64,000 bases of DNA, from NCBI GenBank assembly GCA_030827005.1, contig JAVBJL010000009.1, positions 5,136 to 69,135 on the forward strand, written 5' to 3'. A program made the position numbers and the translations under genes. The notes beneath the pieces are model-generated. The model did not search any database. It saw nothing but the letters and a program-made list of their open reading frames with translations, and was not told where the DNA came from. Below are positions 19,855 to 30,465 of the stretch, piece after piece (position 1 is the stretch's first letter; each line of letters opens with the position of its first letter). This DNA is from Wigglesworthia glossinidia. Its GTDB lineage: Bacteria > Pseudomonadota > Gammaproteobacteria > Enterobacterales > Enterobacteriaceae.

Positions 19855-21114
19855 ATGAATCTTACCGAATTAAAAAATAAGCCGGTTTCAGACTTAGTTA
19901 CTCTCGGCGAAAATATGGGATTAGAAAACCTTGCTCGAATGCGTAAACAAGATATCATTTTTGCTACTTTAAAACAACACGCTAAAAGCGGAGAAGACAT
20001 TTTTGGAGATGGCGTATTAGAAATATTACAAGATGGTTTTGGATTCCTAAGATCAAGTGATAGTTCATATCTTGCTGGTCCGGATGATATTTATGTATCG
20101 CCAAGTCAAATTAGAAGATTTAATTTGCGCACAGGAGACACAATTTCTGGAAAAATACGTCCACCAAAAGAAGGAGAACGCTATTTCGCACTATTAAAAG
20201 TTGACGAAGTAAATCACGATAAACCAGAAAATTCCCGTAATAAAATTTTATTTGAAAATTTAACACCTTTACATGCAAATTCTCGCTTAAAAATGGAACG
20301 AGGTAATGGATCTACAGAAGACTTAACTACACGAGTTCTAGATTTAGCAGCACCAATTGGAAGAGGACAACGAGGATTAATAGTAGCACCTCCTAAAGCA
20401 GGAAAAACAATTTTATTGCAAAATATCGCACAAAGTATTTCGTATAATTATCCAGATTGTGTATTAATAGTTTTATTAATCGATGAACGTCCGGAAGAAG
20501 TGACTGAAATGCAGAGATTAGTTAAAGGAGAAGTGATTGCATCAACTTTTGATGAACCCGCATCACGTCATGTACAAGTGTCTGAAATGGTGATAGAAAA
20601 AGCAAAAAGATTAGTAGAACATAAAAAAGACGTCATTATTTTATTAGATTCCATTACAAGACTAGCACGTGCATATAATACCGTAGTTCCCGCATCCGGA
20701 AAAGTATTAACCGGAGGAGTCGATGCTAACGCGTTACATCGCCCAAAAAGATTTTTTGGGGCAGCTAGAAATATGGAAGAAGGAGGTAGCCTGACAATTA
20801 TTGCTACCGCACTAATTGATACTGGATCTAAAATGGACGAAGTTATATATGAGGAATTTAAAGGCACTGGAAATATGGAGCTGCATCTATCAAGAAAGGT
20901 AGCAGAAAAGCGTGTATTTCCTGCAATTGATTATAATAGATCTGGAACTAGAAAAGAAGAGTTATTAACTAGCACTGAAGAATTACAAAAAATGTGGATT
21001 TTAAGAAGAATTATTCACCCAATGAATGAAATTGATGGTATGGAATTTTTAATGAATAAACTTTCTATGACAAAAACAAATAACGAATTTTTTGAAATGA
21101 TGAAGCGTTCTTAA
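19855..21114 (+). CDS. rho: transcription termination factor Rho
   Basis: Hexameric RNA-dependent ATPase that terminates transcripts. 419 residues, same as E. coli, and the most conserved protein here with dnaK and hslV. N-terminal [15 protein letters not shown], cold-shock-like RNA-binding domain with DGFGFLRS, Walker [13 protein letters not shown], Walker [15 protein letters not shown], and the secondary RNA-binding Q-loop region [11 protein letters not shown]. The 225-bp leader (19630-19854) is where E. coli carries the rho leader; I see no clear leader peptide. Confidence 0.98.
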   Translation: MNLTELKNKPVSDLVTLGENMGLENLARMRKQDIIFATLKQHAKSGEDIFGDGVLEILQDGFGFLRSSDSSYLAGPDDIYVSPSQIRRFNLRTGDTISGKIRPPKEGERYFALLKVDEVNHDKPENSRNKILFENLTPLHANSRLKMERGNGSTEDLTTRVLDLAAPIGRGQRGLIVAPPKAGKTILLQNIAQSISYNYPDCVLIVLLIDERPEEVTEMQRLVKGEVIASTFDEPASRHVQVSEMVIEKAKRLVEHKKDVIILLDSITRLARAYNTVVPASGKVLTGGVDANALHRPKRFFGAARNMEEGGSLTIIATALIDTGSKMDEVIYEEFKGTGNMELHLSRKVAEKRVFPAIDYNRSGTRKEELLTSTEELQKMWILRRIIHPMNEIDGMEFLMNKLSMTKTNNEFFEMMKRS

Positions 21115-21173
21115 GAGTTACAATATAAATTTTGTATATGTTAATTTCCTTAATTCATAATTTAAAAAATTAT

Positions 21174-22319
21174 ATGTATAAAAAAATTAATATCCCTTTT
21201 AATAAACCAACGCTAGTTGGAACTGAAAAAAAATATGTTAGTATTGCAATAAAAAGTAATATGCTATCTGGTGATGGAAAATTTTCTAACCTCTGTTCTA
21301 GTTGGATAGAAAAAAAATTAAGTATTAAAAAAGTATTTCTCACACCTTCCTGTACAGCTTCATTAGAAATGGCAGCAATGATTTTAAATATTCAACAAGA
21401 AGACGAAATTATCATGCCAAGTTATACATTTGTATCTACTGCAAATGCGTTTGTTTTACGTGGAGCAAAAATTATTTTTATAGATATTAGACCAGATACT
21501 TTAAATATTAATGAAAATTTAATTGAACCTGCAATTACAAAAAAAACTAAAGCAATTGTGGTAATTCATTATGCAGGAGTATCTTGTGAAATGGATAAAA
21601 TCGTAAATATATCTAAAAAATATAAACTTTGGATTATAGAAGATAGTGCACAAAGTATTTTAGCAAAATATAGAAATCATAATTTAGGAAGCATCGGTCA
21701 TATTGGATGTTTAAGTTTTCATGGAACAAAAAATTTTACCTCCGGAGGAGAAGGAGGAGCAATTTTAATTAATGACGAATCTTTAATTGAAAAAGCAGAA
21801 ATTATTAGAGAAAAAGGAACAAATCGATCATGTTATATACGAGGAGCAGTAGATAAGTATACTTGGCATTCTATAGGATCTAGTTATTTGATGTCAGATA
21901 TTCAGGCGGCTTACCTTTGGGCTCAATTAAAAGTTGCAAAACTTATACAAATTAAACGACTTGAATTGTGGAATAACTATTTTATTTCTATGAATTGTTT
22001 AAAATTTTTTGGTATGCCGATATATCCTCAATATTGTAAACATAATGCACATACATTTTATTTAAAATGTAAAAATCGCAAAGACTGTGATTCTTTTATA
22101 CAATATATGAACAAAAAAAAAATAAATGTCACGCGACACTATATGCCTTTACATCTAAGTCCTGCCGGTATAAAATTCGGTAAATTTTTTGGAAATGACG
22201 TATATACAACTCAGATTAGTAAAAAATTGGTAAGATTGCCATTATTTTTTAATTTAAATAAAAAAGATCAACAACACATTATATACAAAGTATACAAATT
22301 TATCGACAATTATAAATGA
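21174..22319 (+). CDS. wecE: dTDP-4-amino-4,6-dideoxygalactose transaminase
   Basis: PLP sugar aminotransferase that makes TDP-Fuc4N for enterobacterial common antigen. High similarity to E. coli WecE: PSCTASLEMAAMIL, IIMPSYTFVSTANAFVLRGA, the PLP lysine in FHGTKNFTSGGEGGA, REKGTNR and SSYLMSDIQAAYLWAQL. The frame opens at 21132, but MYKKINIPFNKP aligns with the E. coli start, so I use 21174. It is the only ECA gene left between rho and the tRNAs. An A10 run (22113-22122) sits inside this intact frame. Confidence 0.93.
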   Translation: MYKKINIPFNKPTLVGTEKKYVSIAIKSNMLSGDGKFSNLCSSWIEKKLSIKKVFLTPSCTASLEMAAMILNIQQEDEIIMPSYTFVSTANAFVLRGAKIIFIDIRPDTLNINENLIEPAITKKTKAIVVIHYAGVSCEMDKIVNISKKYKLWIIEDSAQSILAKYRNHNLGSIGHIGCLSFHGTKNFTSGGEGGAILINDESLIEKAEIIREKGTNRSCYIRGAVDKYTWHSIGSSYLMSDIQAAYLWAQLKVAKLIQIKRLELWNNYFISMNCLKFFGMPIYPQYCKHNAHTFYLKCKNRKDCDSFIQYMNKKKINVTRHYMPLHLSPAGIKFGKFFGNDVYTTQISKKLVRLPLFFNLNKKDQQHIIYKVYKFIDNYK

Positions 22320-22481
22320 TATGTGATAATATTTATTTATTAAATAATTAAAAAATACTTGAAAACAATAAAAAGCTGACATTTTTTTATATAAAAATAA
22401 TTTTAAAAAAACTATACATATTAAAGAAATAATATAGCTAACATTAAAATAAATTTTTAATTTTATTAGTATCTTTTTAAT

Positions 22482-22555
22482 ACGCCCGTAGCTCAATAGG
22501 ACAGAGCATTGCTTTCCGAAGGCAAAGGTTTCAGGTTCAAATCCTGTCGGGCGTT
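22482..22555 (+). tRNA. argX: tRNA-Arg (CCG)
   Basis: Acceptor ACGCCCG pairs with CGGGCGT. D arm GCTC/GAGC. Anticodon stem TTGCT/GGCAA-type with loop TTCCGAA (CCG at 22516-22518). T loop GGTTCAAATCC. The discriminator base is T, whereas E. coli argX has G. CCA is not encoded. Position after the wec region matches E. coli argX-hisR-leuT-proM. Confidence 0.95.
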
Positions 22556-22566
22556 TTCTTATATAT

Positions 22567-22640
22567 GGTGATTGTAGCTCAGTCGGTAGAGCCCTGGATT
22601 GTGATTCCAGTTGTCGTGGGTTCGAATCCCATCAATCACC
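22567..22640 (+). tRNA. hisR: tRNA-His (GTG)
   Basis: Nearly identical to E. coli hisR. It has the extra encoded G at position -1 opposite C73, D arm GCTC/GAGC, and anticodon stem CTGGA/TCCAG with loop TTGTGAT (GTG at 22601-22603). T loop GGTTCGAATCC. Confidence 0.97.
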
Positions 22641-22679
22641 CATAAGATTTTAGTAATTTTAAAAAATTGTCTTAAAATT

Positions 22680-22753
22680 CGGCGAGTAGCGCAGCTTGGT
22701 AGCGCAACTGGTTTGGGACCAGTAGGTCGGAGGTTCGAGTCCTCTCTCGCCGA
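22680..22753 (+). tRNA. proM: tRNA-Pro (TGG)
   Basis: Acceptor CGGCGAG/CTCGCCG with the proline-type C1-G72 pair and discriminator A. Anticodon stem ACTGG/CCAGT, loop TTTGGGA, anticodon TGG at 22714-22716. T loop GGTTCGAGTCC. leuT, which lies between hisR and proM in E. coli, is absent (39-bp gap). Confidence 0.97.
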
Positions 22754-22900
22754 TGTAGTAGTAAAAATATAATACTTAAAAAATTAAATATTAGTAATTT
22801 TTTTGATAATTGATTCTTGTATATAGAAACTATACTTAAAGTAAACTAATTTTTATAATTTTGATAAACTTAATTTTAATATATTAGGTTAAAACTATTT

Positions 22901-23461
22901 ATGTTACGTATTACTGAAGAAGCACAAACATATTTTGAAAATTTGTTATTAAATAAAACGCAAAAAACTCATATTAAGTTAATAATTTTATCTCCAAAAA
23001 CTAAAAACATAAAATGCCAAATAGAATACTATAAACCTAAAAATAATCAAAATTCTGATGAAGAAAAGAAATTTAAATTTTCAAAATTTAATGTATACAT
23101 TAATAAAAAAAGCTTAATTAATATTAAATTCATCCATATTAAATTAAAGCAAAATACTTTAAATAATCAAATTATTATAAAAATTGAAGAAAAAAAAATA
23201 AATTTGAAAAAAAAATTATCTATCTTCATAGAATCAAAAATTAATAAATATTTAATGCAACACGGTGGGCATTTAGAATTAATTGAACTTACAAAAGACA
23301 TGTTTGTTTTGATAAAATTTTTTGGAGGATGCAACGGATGTTCTATGGTTAATATGACTTTAAAAGATGGAATTGAAAAAGAAATAAAAAAATTTTTTCC
23401 TGAAATTAAAGGAGTAAAAGACGTTACTGAACATGTACGAAATAGTGACTCATATTATTAA
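22901..23461 (+). CDS. nfuA: Fe-S cluster carrier NfuA
   Basis: Delivers 4Fe-4S clusters to target enzymes. 186 residues (E. coli 191). The N-terminal degenerate A-type domain has drifted strongly toward Lys/Asn. The C-terminal Nfu domain is conserved with the cluster-binding CxxC in FFGGCNGCSMVNMTLKDGIE and an ending like VKDVTEH. Works downstream of iscS (44644). Confidence 0.95.
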   Translation: MLRITEEAQTYFENLLLNKTQKTHIKLIILSPKTKNIKCQIEYYKPKNNQNSDEEKKFKFSKFNVYINKKSLINIKFIHIKLKQNTLNNQIIIKIEEKKINLKKKLSIFIESKINKYLMQHGGHLELIELTKDMFVLIKFFGGCNGCSMVNMTLKDGIEKEIKKFFPEIKGVKDVTEHVRNSDSYY

Positions 23462-24360
23462 AAATTATTTTTTTTGATTATTTTTTTATATAATACGATT
23501 CATCTTAACTTTAATGAAATAAAATTAATTTTTGATACAATAAATCTGTTTTAAATAAAATATTAAATTAATACAAAATAAATATTTCATTTATAAAATA
23601 ATTAGTACATTAACAGCAATATATATTATTTAAAAATCTGTATTTTCAAAATAAAATAATATAATTTATATGTTAACTTTATTATATAAAGTACGTATTT
23701 TAAATATAATAAATTAATAATTTACAAATAAATTTTAAGTTAAAATTTAAACATCAAACTATTTAAATATAATATTAGACGTATAATAATAAGATTTTTA
23801 ATACTATTAAATATTGAAAATTCAATATTAAATAAAAAATTTAAATTCTTATATATATTTTTTTAAAAAAAATATAAATACTTATAAAATAAACAAATTT
23901 TTTAATGATAAAAATAACTTTTGAATTTTTTAAAAGAATTTTTTTAATATAAAAAAATAGTATAAAATTAATTTTTTTTATTAACATCAAGTCAATTTTA
24001 GAATGAAATACAAGTAGGATCGACAGATTTTTATTGCAAAACATCTATCGATTTGTATAAAAAAATATAAATGAAAACATAATATCAGTATAATAATTAA
24101 AAATATTATAAATTATAAAAAAAAAATAAAATATATTTTTGAAGTGCAATAATATAATTAAAAATTATAACAATAGCTTGCAAAAAAAAACGAAAATTTT
24201 TTATTTATTAATTTAAATATATATAAATAACAAACTATTTATTATCATTAAAATTTTATTGGTCTAAAATTTTTTAATAATTTTTAAAAAAAATAAAATA
24301 AACAAAAATAAATTTACATTATAAATTATAATTAACAGTTAAATAATAAATAAAACATTT
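23462..24360. other. gene-free gap, nfuA / fabA
   Basis: Roughly 900 bp between convergent genes, extremely A+T-rich with many poly-A/T runs. A 67-codon minus frame at 23841-24044 is low-complexity (Ile/Lys/Phe) and matches nothing I recognise. No RNA gene or repeat seen. Interpreted as eroded ancestral sequence. Confidence 0.6.
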
Positions 24361-24894
24361 TTAAATTTCTATATTTTTAAAATTAGTCATATCTTTAAAT
24401 AATCCAACTTTCAAATCATGTGCAGTATAAATCATCTTACCATCACAAATTAATTCTCCATCGGCCATTCCCATACATAATTTTCTATGAATTATACGAC
24501 GAAAATGAATATGATATGTTACTATTTTAGAAGTTGGCAAAATTTGCCCAGAAAATTTTACTTCACGTACGCCTAATGCACGTCCTTTTCCTTCTCCGCC
24601 AAGCCATCCTAAATAAAATCCTACTAATTGCCACATTGCATCTAAGCCTAAACATCCTGGCATTACTGGATCGTTAATAAAATGACAATCAAAAAACCAC
24701 ATATTAGGACTAATATCTAATTCTGCTGCAATAAAGCCTTTATTATAATGACCTCCATTTTCTGTTACTGTAATGAGACGATCGATCATAAGCATATTAG
24801 GAGCTGGAAGTTGAGGTCCATTTTTTCCAAACAGTTCTCCTCGACTAGAGGACAACAAATCTTTTTTTGTATAAAATTGACGTTTTTTTAACAT
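24361..24894 (-). CDS. fabA: 3-hydroxyacyl-ACP dehydratase / isomerase
   Basis: Bifunctional dehydratase and trans-2/cis-3 decenoyl-ACP isomerase that begins unsaturated fatty acid synthesis. 177 residues (E. coli 172). Catalytic His in [20 protein letters not shown] (hot-dog fold active-site helix with Asp in [11 protein letters not shown]), plus [12 protein letters not shown] perfect 16-bp inverted repeat lies 11 bp before the ATG. Confidence 0.97.
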   Translation of the reverse strand: MLKKRQFYTKKDLLSSSRGELFGKNGPQLPAPNMLMIDRLITVTENGGHYNKGFIAAELDISPNMWFFDCHFINDPVMPGCLGLDAMWQLVGFYLGWLGGEGKGRALGVREVKFSGQILPTSKIVTYHIHFRRIIHRKLCMGMADGELICDGKMIYTAHDLKVGLFKDMTNFKNIEI

Positions 24895-24905
24895 GTAATT
24901 ACCTG

Positions 24906-24921
24906 TTCTGAAAATTCAGAA
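24906..24921 (-). promoter_or_regulatory. perfect inverted repeat just upstream of fabA
   Basis: TTCTGAA-AA-TTCAGAA, two 7-bp arms with a 2-bp centre, immediately before the fabA ribosome-binding region (AGG about 11 bases before the ATG). In E. coli fabA is controlled by FadR and FabR, but this sequence is not a clear match to either site. It could be an operator, a 5'-UTR hairpin or chance. Confidence 0.35.
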
Positions 24922-26020
24922 AATCTGTATAAATTTTTATATAGAATTTTTTTTTGAAATAGTTGTTTATTAATAATAGTTAGCTTGCAAATATTTTTTA
25001 AAAATATATAATAGACAGATGTTATCTAACTGAAAATTGTATTATAAATATCATATTAAATATAATTTAATGAATAATTTTTAAAAAATTTTTATTTTTT
25101 TATAAACTTATATTAAGTTATCTATTTTTTAAAAAAAATTTAATATTTAAATAAAAGTAAAAATTTTATACTAAAAATAAAAATATTGATTTAAAAAAAT
25201 TAAATGAAAATTAAAAATTAAACAATACAACTTATATTGTTTAATATAAATTTATTAATATAGTAAACATATATTATATTATTTTAATTTAATAAATACT
25301 TAAATTTATTAAAGTGCATATTTTAATTTTTTTTAAATAGACATCTGAAAAATATAAATATATATATTTTATTTTAAATTTAATCAAATTATACATGTAT
25401 CTAAAAACTATTTTAATAACAAAAGACCTTATCTTTTGATAAAAAATAATTGTCTCTATATACCTAAAAGTGTTAAAAATAATAAATAGATATTGTATTA
25501 AAAAATTTTTAATCGTCTTAACGCAACAAGTTTTTAATTATTTTTTAATGAAATATTCAGAACACACTATTGTTTTAATTATTAAAAAGTAAATTTTTTT
25601 AAAATTGACATCTTATTTTAATTAATGCTAATTTTATTAATTTTATATTATTGATTATTGAATTTAAAAAATATCACGATACGTACGAAGCGTAACTCTG
25701 ATTTACGAGTTAATTTTTGTTTAAAATTAATATTTATAATTTACATCAATTAAGTATTTTTAAAATTATTAATAAATTAAAAATTAATTTTTATATTTTT
25801 TATAAAATTTACTGTACATGCTTTATCAAAAAACATCATAAATAGTGGTTATTTGAAATTATTAATCGACATCAGCGTATATGATTTATTAAATTTCTAA
25901 ACTTAACTAGTATTAAAAATTTAAAATAAAATACTTATAATAAACATTAGCATGATAACATCATACTGAAAAATATTAAATACTTTTTAATTACGTGATA
26001 AATTTAAAATAAAAATTAAA
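24922..26020. other. gene-free gap, fabA / dnaK
   Basis: About 1.1 kb between divergent genes, the longest gap in the window. No credible frame or RNA gene. Two small hairpins stand out: CAAAAGA/TCTTTTG (25420-25438) and TAACTC/GAGTTA followed by ATTTTT (25694-25719). The second sits in a locally less A+T-rich patch and looks like a weak terminator pointing toward dnaK. Otherwise eroded sequence. Confidence 0.55.
25694..25719 (+). terminator. possible intrinsic terminator upstream of dnaK
   Basis: Stem TAACTC/GAGTTA (6 bp, loop of 8) followed by ATTTTTG. No gene ends just upstream on this strand, so it may be a relic of a deleted gene's terminator or chance in A+T-rich DNA. Confidence 0.3.
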
Positions 26021-26021
26021 A

Positions 26022-26049
26022 CTTGAAAAGTTTATTTTCAGTCTCATAT
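26022..26049 (+). promoter_or_regulatory. sigma-32 (heat-shock) promoter of dnaK
   Basis: CTTGAAA at 26022-26028 is an exact match to the sigma-32 -35 consensus. After 14 bp comes TCTCATAT (26042-26049), close to the -10 consensus CCCCATNT. It lies about 40 bp upstream of the dnaK ATG, with a GGAG Shine-Dalgarno at 26080-26083. Both the elements and the spacing agree with the E. coli heat-shock class. Confidence 0.8.
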
Positions 26050-26090
26050 CAAATGCACGATTCTAAAATTTAGTTTTATGGAGATTTTAA

Positions 26091-28019
26091 ATGGGAAAAA
26101 TTATTGGTATTGATCTAGGTACCACAAATTCTTGTGTAGCAATTATTGAAAATGGTAAAACACGTGTAATCGAAAATAGCGAAGGAGATCGCACGACACC
26201 ATCAATTATTGCATATACGCAAGAAGGCGAAATTTTAGTGGGACAACCTGCTAAACGACAATCTGTGACAAATCCAAAAAATACATTTTTTGCAATCAAA
26301 CGTTTAATCGGAAGACGTTTTACAGATACAGAAGTACAACGAGATGCAAGTATTATGCCATACGAAATTGTTGCATCTGAAAATGGAGATGCCTGGTTAA
26401 ATGTTAAAAACCAAAAAATTGCACCTCCACAAATTTCTGCTGAAATTTTAAAAAAAATGAAAAAAACAGCAGAAGATTATATTGGTGGAGAAATTAAAGA
26501 AGCCGTGATTACTGTACCGGCATATTTTAACGATACACAACGTCAAGCAACAAAAGATGCTGGAAAAATAGCCGGTTTAGATGTTAAAAGAATTATTAAC
26601 GAGCCAACTGCTGCAGCATTAGCATATGGTTTAGATAAAAGAACAGGAAATAGAATCATTGCAGTATATGATTTAGGAGGTGGTACATTCGATATTTCTA
26701 TTATCGAAATTGACGATGTTGACGGAGAAAAAACATTTGAAGTATTATCTACTAATGGTGATACGCATTTAGGAGGAGAAGATTTTGATAGTCAATTAAT
26801 TAAATATTTAGTAGATGAATTTAAAAAAGACCAAGGAATTGATTTACGCAATGATCCACTAGCCATGCAAAGATTAAAAGAATCCGCTGAAAAAGCAAAA
26901 ATAGAACTTTCTTCAGTGCAACAAACAGATGTTAATTTGCCTTACATTACTGCCGATTCTAATGGCCCAAAACATATGAATATTAAAGTTACACGTGCTA
27001 AATTAGAATCATTAGTAGAAGATCTAATAAACAAAACTTTAGAACCATTAAAAATGGCTTTAAAAGATGCCAATCTAAAAATTACCGACATAAAAGACGT
27101 AATTTTAGTTGGCGGACAAACAAGAATGCCATTAGTACAAAAAAAAGTTGCAAGTTTTTTTGGAAAAGATCCTAGAAAAGATGTTAATCCAGATGAAGCA
27201 GTAGCAATCGGCGCAGCAGTCCAGGGTGGAGTATTAGCAGGAGACGTAAAAGACGTATTATTACTTGATGTTACTCCATTATCATTAGGTATTGAAACTA
27301 TGGGAGGAATCATGACCTCACTAATTTCTAAAAATACCACAATACCTACTAAGCATAGTCAAGTTTTTTCTACAGCAGAAGATAATCAATCGGCTGTTAC
27401 TATTCATGTGCTACAAGGGGAACGTAAAAGAGCAAGAGATAATAAATCCTTAGGCCAGTTCAATTTAGATGGAATAGCGCCAGCAATGCGTGGAATTCCA
27501 CAGATTGAAGTAACATTTGATATTGATGCAGATGGAATTCTTCATGTATCTGCTAAAGATAAAAATAGCGGACGTGAACAAAAAATTACCATTAAAGCTT
27601 CTTCTGGATTGAATGAAGAAGAAATACAAAAAATGGTTAAAGAAGCCGAATCAAATGTAGAACTTGATCGTCAATTTGAAGAATTAATTAAAACCAAAAA
27701 CCAAGCTGATCATTTATTACATAGTACAAAAAAACAATTAAAAGATGCAAAACAATTACCAAATGACAAAAGAATAGACATAGAAAAAAATCTTAATGAA
27801 CTAGAATTATCTATCAAAGGAGAAAATAAAAAAGATATTGAAGAAAAAATACAATCTTTAATACAGTCAGCAAGCTGTCTAGTCGAATTTACTAAGCAAC
27901 AAAATACTCCTACGAGTGAAGAAATATTAAAAGAAAATAAGAATAATAATAAAAATAAATCTAATGACGATGTAGTAGAAGCAGAATTTGAAGAAATTAA
28001 AGATAAAAAAAATAAATAG
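26091..28019 (+). CDS. dnaK: chaperone DnaK (Hsp70)
   Basis: ATP-driven chaperone, central to buffering destabilised proteins in endosymbionts. 642 residues (E. coli 638). Phosphate loop [13 protein letters not shown] at the N-terminus, second ATP motif [16 protein letters not shown], interdomain linker [15 protein letters not shown], substrate domain with [16 protein letters not shown], and a C-terminal [17 protein letters not shown] tail ending [15 protein letters not shown]. Followed by dnaJ after 73 bp. Preceded by a sigma-32 promoter and good RBS. Confidence 0.99.
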   Translation: MGKIIGIDLGTTNSCVAIIENGKTRVIENSEGDRTTPSIIAYTQEGEILVGQPAKRQSVTNPKNTFFAIKRLIGRRFTDTEVQRDASIMPYEIVASENGDAWLNVKNQKIAPPQISAEILKKMKKTAEDYIGGEIKEAVITVPAYFNDTQRQATKDAGKIAGLDVKRIINEPTAAALAYGLDKRTGNRIIAVYDLGGGTFDISIIEIDDVDGEKTFEVLSTNGDTHLGGEDFDSQLIKYLVDEFKKDQGIDLRNDPLAMQRLKESAEKAKIELSSVQQTDVNLPYITADSNGPKHMNIKVTRAKLESLVEDLINKTLEPLKMALKDANLKITDIKDVILVGGQTRMPLVQKKVASFFGKDPRKDVNPDEAVAIGAAVQGGVLAGDVKDVLLLDVTPLSLGIETMGGIMTSLISKNTTIPTKHSQVFSTAEDNQSAVTIHVLQGERKRARDNKSLGQFNLDGIAPAMRGIPQIEVTFDIDADGILHVSAKDKNSGREQKITIKASSGLNEEEIQKMVKEAESNVELDRQFEELIKTKNQADHLLHSTKKQLKDAKQLPNDKRIDIEKNLNELELSIKGENKKDIEEKIQSLIQSASCLVEFTKQQNTPTSEEILKENKNNNKNKSNDDVVEAEFEEIKDKKNK

Positions 28020-28092
28020 ATTTATTCAATTGTTTAGTTTAATACTGCAAAATTATATTTAAAATAGTAATTGTTGTAAAAAAGAGAAAAAC

Positions 28093-29217
28093 ATGGCAAA
28101 GTCAGATTATTATGAAAGTTTAGGTATTTCTAAAGATGCAAATGAACGTGAAATAAAAAAAGCTTATAAAAGATTAGCTGTTAAATTTCATCCCGATCGC
28201 AATCCAGGAAATGCAACAGCAGAAATAAAATTTAAAGAAATTAAAGAAGCTTACGAAGTTTTAATAGATCCTAAAAAGCGCACTGCATATGACCAATACG
28301 GACATACAGCGTTTGATCAAAATACTTCTCGTACAGAATTTACTTCTAGCGCAGATTTTAGTGATATTTTTGGAGATGTTTTTGGAGATATATTTGGAAA
28401 TAATAGACGTAATCGTAATAACCGTGGATCAGATTTACAATACAACATTAATCTTTCTTTAGAAGAAGCAGTACGTGGGATCACTAAAGAAGTACGTATT
28501 CCCACTTTAGAAAAATGTAATATATGTTCAGGAAACGGATCACAACCTGGAACAACAGCACAAACATGTTCCACATGCAACGGACAAGGACAAATTCAAA
28601 TGCGGCAAGGATTTTTCGCTGTACAACAAACCTGTCCAGCATGTCGAGGAAAATGTAAAGTCATCAAATATCCCTGCAGGTACTGTTCCGGACAAGGCCG
28701 TATTAAAAAATTTAAAAAGCTTTCAGTAAGAATCCCTGCAGGAATTGATAATGGAGATAAAATTCGCTTATCAGGAGAAGGAGAAGCAGGATTTTTAGGT
28801 GGACCAAAAGGAGATTTATACGTACAAGTTTCAGTAAAAGAACATCCAATATTTAAAAGGGAAGAAAATAATTTATATTGCGAAGTTCCAATTAATTTCA
28901 CAATGGCAGCATTAGGAGGAGATATAGAAGTACCAGCGCTAGACGGCAGAGTAAAACTCAGAATTCCTTCAGAGACACAAACCGGAAGATTATTTCGTAT
29001 GAGAGGAAAAGGAGTAAAATCTATTAGAAGCGGATATCAAGGAGATTTATTATGCAGGGTGGTTGTTGAAACACCAGTAAAACTTAATGAACGTCAAAAA
29101 TATCTTTTAAAAGAATTAGGATCAAGCTTTTCTAGTCAATCTGGTATGAATAATAGTCCAAGATCAAAAAGCTTTTTTGATGGAGTAAAAAAATTTTTTG
29201 ATGATTTAACTAATTAA
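28093..29217 (+). CDS. dnaJ: co-chaperone DnaJ (Hsp40)
   Basis: Stimulates DnaK ATPase and delivers substrates. 374 residues (E. coli 376). J-domain with HPD in [10 protein letters not shown], Gly/Phe-rich linker around residues 75-110, and four zinc repeats: [32 protein letters not shown]. The third repeat ends in Cys where Gly is usual. C-terminal substrate-binding domains are complete. In operon with dnaK. Confidence 0.98.
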   Translation: MAKSDYYESLGISKDANEREIKKAYKRLAVKFHPDRNPGNATAEIKFKEIKEAYEVLIDPKKRTAYDQYGHTAFDQNTSRTEFTSSADFSDIFGDVFGDIFGNNRRNRNNRGSDLQYNINLSLEEAVRGITKEVRIPTLEKCNICSGNGSQPGTTAQTCSTCNGQGQIQMRQGFFAVQQTCPACRGKCKVIKYPCRYCSGQGRIKKFKKLSVRIPAGIDNGDKIRLSGEGEAGFLGGPKGDLYVQVSVKEHPIFKREENNLYCEVPINFTMAALGGDIEVPALDGRVKLRIPSETQTGRLFRMRGKGVKSIRSGYQGDLLCRVVVETPVKLNERQKYLLKELGSSFSSQSGMNNSPRSKSFFDGVKKFFDDLTN

Positions 29218-29266
29218 AAAATTTCAACAAATATTGAAAAATTTTTTCACATATTAAAAGATACTT

Positions 29267-30439
29267 ATGTTAAAAAAAATTACTTTAAGCCTTTTAAAGC
29301 ATCCAGCACTCGGAGGAGTGCTATTAATTTTTTGTTGCGTATTTGCTATGTTAATAAAAAATAGTAATTATTCTTATTTATATGATAAGATTATTAACTA
29401 TCCAATATTTGGAATTAATACATATTATGAAAAATTTACAATACTAAATCTTGTAAATGATGTTTTAATGACTCTATTCTTTTTAGAAATAGGTCTAGAA
29501 ATAAAGAATGAAATGCTCGTTGGATCTTTAAATAGTAAAGCAAAATCTATACTACCAGGAATTGCTGCAATTGGCGGAATGGCCATACCAGCTTTAATTT
29601 ACAGCATACTTACTATAAATGATACTCATCTGATTCGATCAGGATGGGCTATTTCTATTGCAACAGACATAGTATTTGCCGTTGGAATTTTAAAAATATT
29701 AGGAAATAGAGTTCCGAAGAGTTTAGTAACTTTTTTACTTGCATTAGCTATTTTTGACGATATAGGTGCAATATTAGCTATTGCACTGTTCTATAGTAAT
29801 GATATTAATCAATACATGATTTTATTTTCTTTAGGAACAGTATTACTTTTATTTTTATTAAATATCTATAATATTCGATATATCACCTTATACTTGATAA
29901 TAGGAATATTATTATGGATATCTATATTATATTCCGGAATACACGTAACTTTATCCGGAATAATTCTAGGTATTATTTTACCTCATAAATTTTCAATATC
30001 TCAAAAATATCAAGATTCTATTATTTTGTTTACAAAAAAACTGAGTTATTTGACAAAATACTTTATTCTTCCAGCATTTGCTTTTGTAAATTCTGGAGTC
30101 TGCATTACAAATATATCTTATCATGTATTTAATTTTTCTTTATCAACAGGTATTTTTTTAGGATTAGTATTCGGAAAGCCTATTGGTGTTTTTAGTTTTT
30201 CCTACCTTTCTATTTTACTTAAAATTTCTAAATTACCTGAGGGTATTTCTCTAAAAGAAATATTCGGGATTTCTATTTTATGCGGTATCGGTTTTACTAT
30301 GTCAATGTTTATTTCTAATTTAGCGTTTTCTAATATATCTACAGAAATAATTTCACTGGCAAAATTTAGTATATTATTTTCATCTTTAATATCAGGAATA
30401 TTTGGATTTTTATTTTTATATAAAATCTATAAAAAATAA
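29267..30439 (+). CDS. nhaA: Na+/H+ antiporter NhaA
   Basis: Electrogenic inner-membrane antiporter exporting Na+. 390 residues (E. coli 388), about 12 membrane helices. The ion-binding Asp pair is in LALAIFDDIGAILAIALFY, and the pH-related His in SGIHVTLSGIILG is kept. Position dnaJ-nhaA-rpsT matches E. coli with nhaR lost. Retention of an ion antiporter in such a reduced genome is worth noting. Confidence 0.96.
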   Translation: MLKKITLSLLKHPALGGVLLIFCCVFAMLIKNSNYSYLYDKIINYPIFGINTYYEKFTILNLVNDVLMTLFFLEIGLEIKNEMLVGSLNSKAKSILPGIAAIGGMAIPALIYSILTINDTHLIRSGWAISIATDIVFAVGILKILGNRVPKSLVTFLLALAIFDDIGAILAIALFYSNDINQYMILFSLGTVLLLFLLNIYNIRYITLYLIIGILLWISILYSGIHVTLSGIILGIILPHKFSISQKYQDSIILFTKKLSYLTKYFILPAFAFVNSGVCITNISYHVFNFSLSTGIFLGLVFGKPIGVFSFSYLSILLKISKLPEGISLKEIFGISILCGIGFTMSMFISNLAFSNISTEIISLAKFSILFSSLISGIFGFLFLYKIYKK

Positions 30440-30465
30440 AAAATACTATTTGATAGATTAAAAAA

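Noticed and set aside
22254..22496. 80-codon minus frame between wecE and tRNA-Arg
   Set aside because: Overlaps the end of wecE and the start of tRNA-Arg and is low-complexity.
23841..24044. 67-codon minus-strand frame in the nfuA-fabA gap
   Set aside because: Low-complexity Ile/Lys/Phe composition, no homology I recognise, no Shine-Dalgarno; expected by chance in DNA this A+T-rich.
25420..25438. CAAAAGA/TCTTTTG hairpin in the fabA-dnaK gap
   Set aside because: 7-bp A+T-rich stem with no T-run and no adjacent gene end; such stems are expected by chance here.
26942..27340. 132-codon frame antisense to dnaK
   Set aside because: Lies wholly inside the strongly conserved dnaK frame; its composition mirrors the sense codons.
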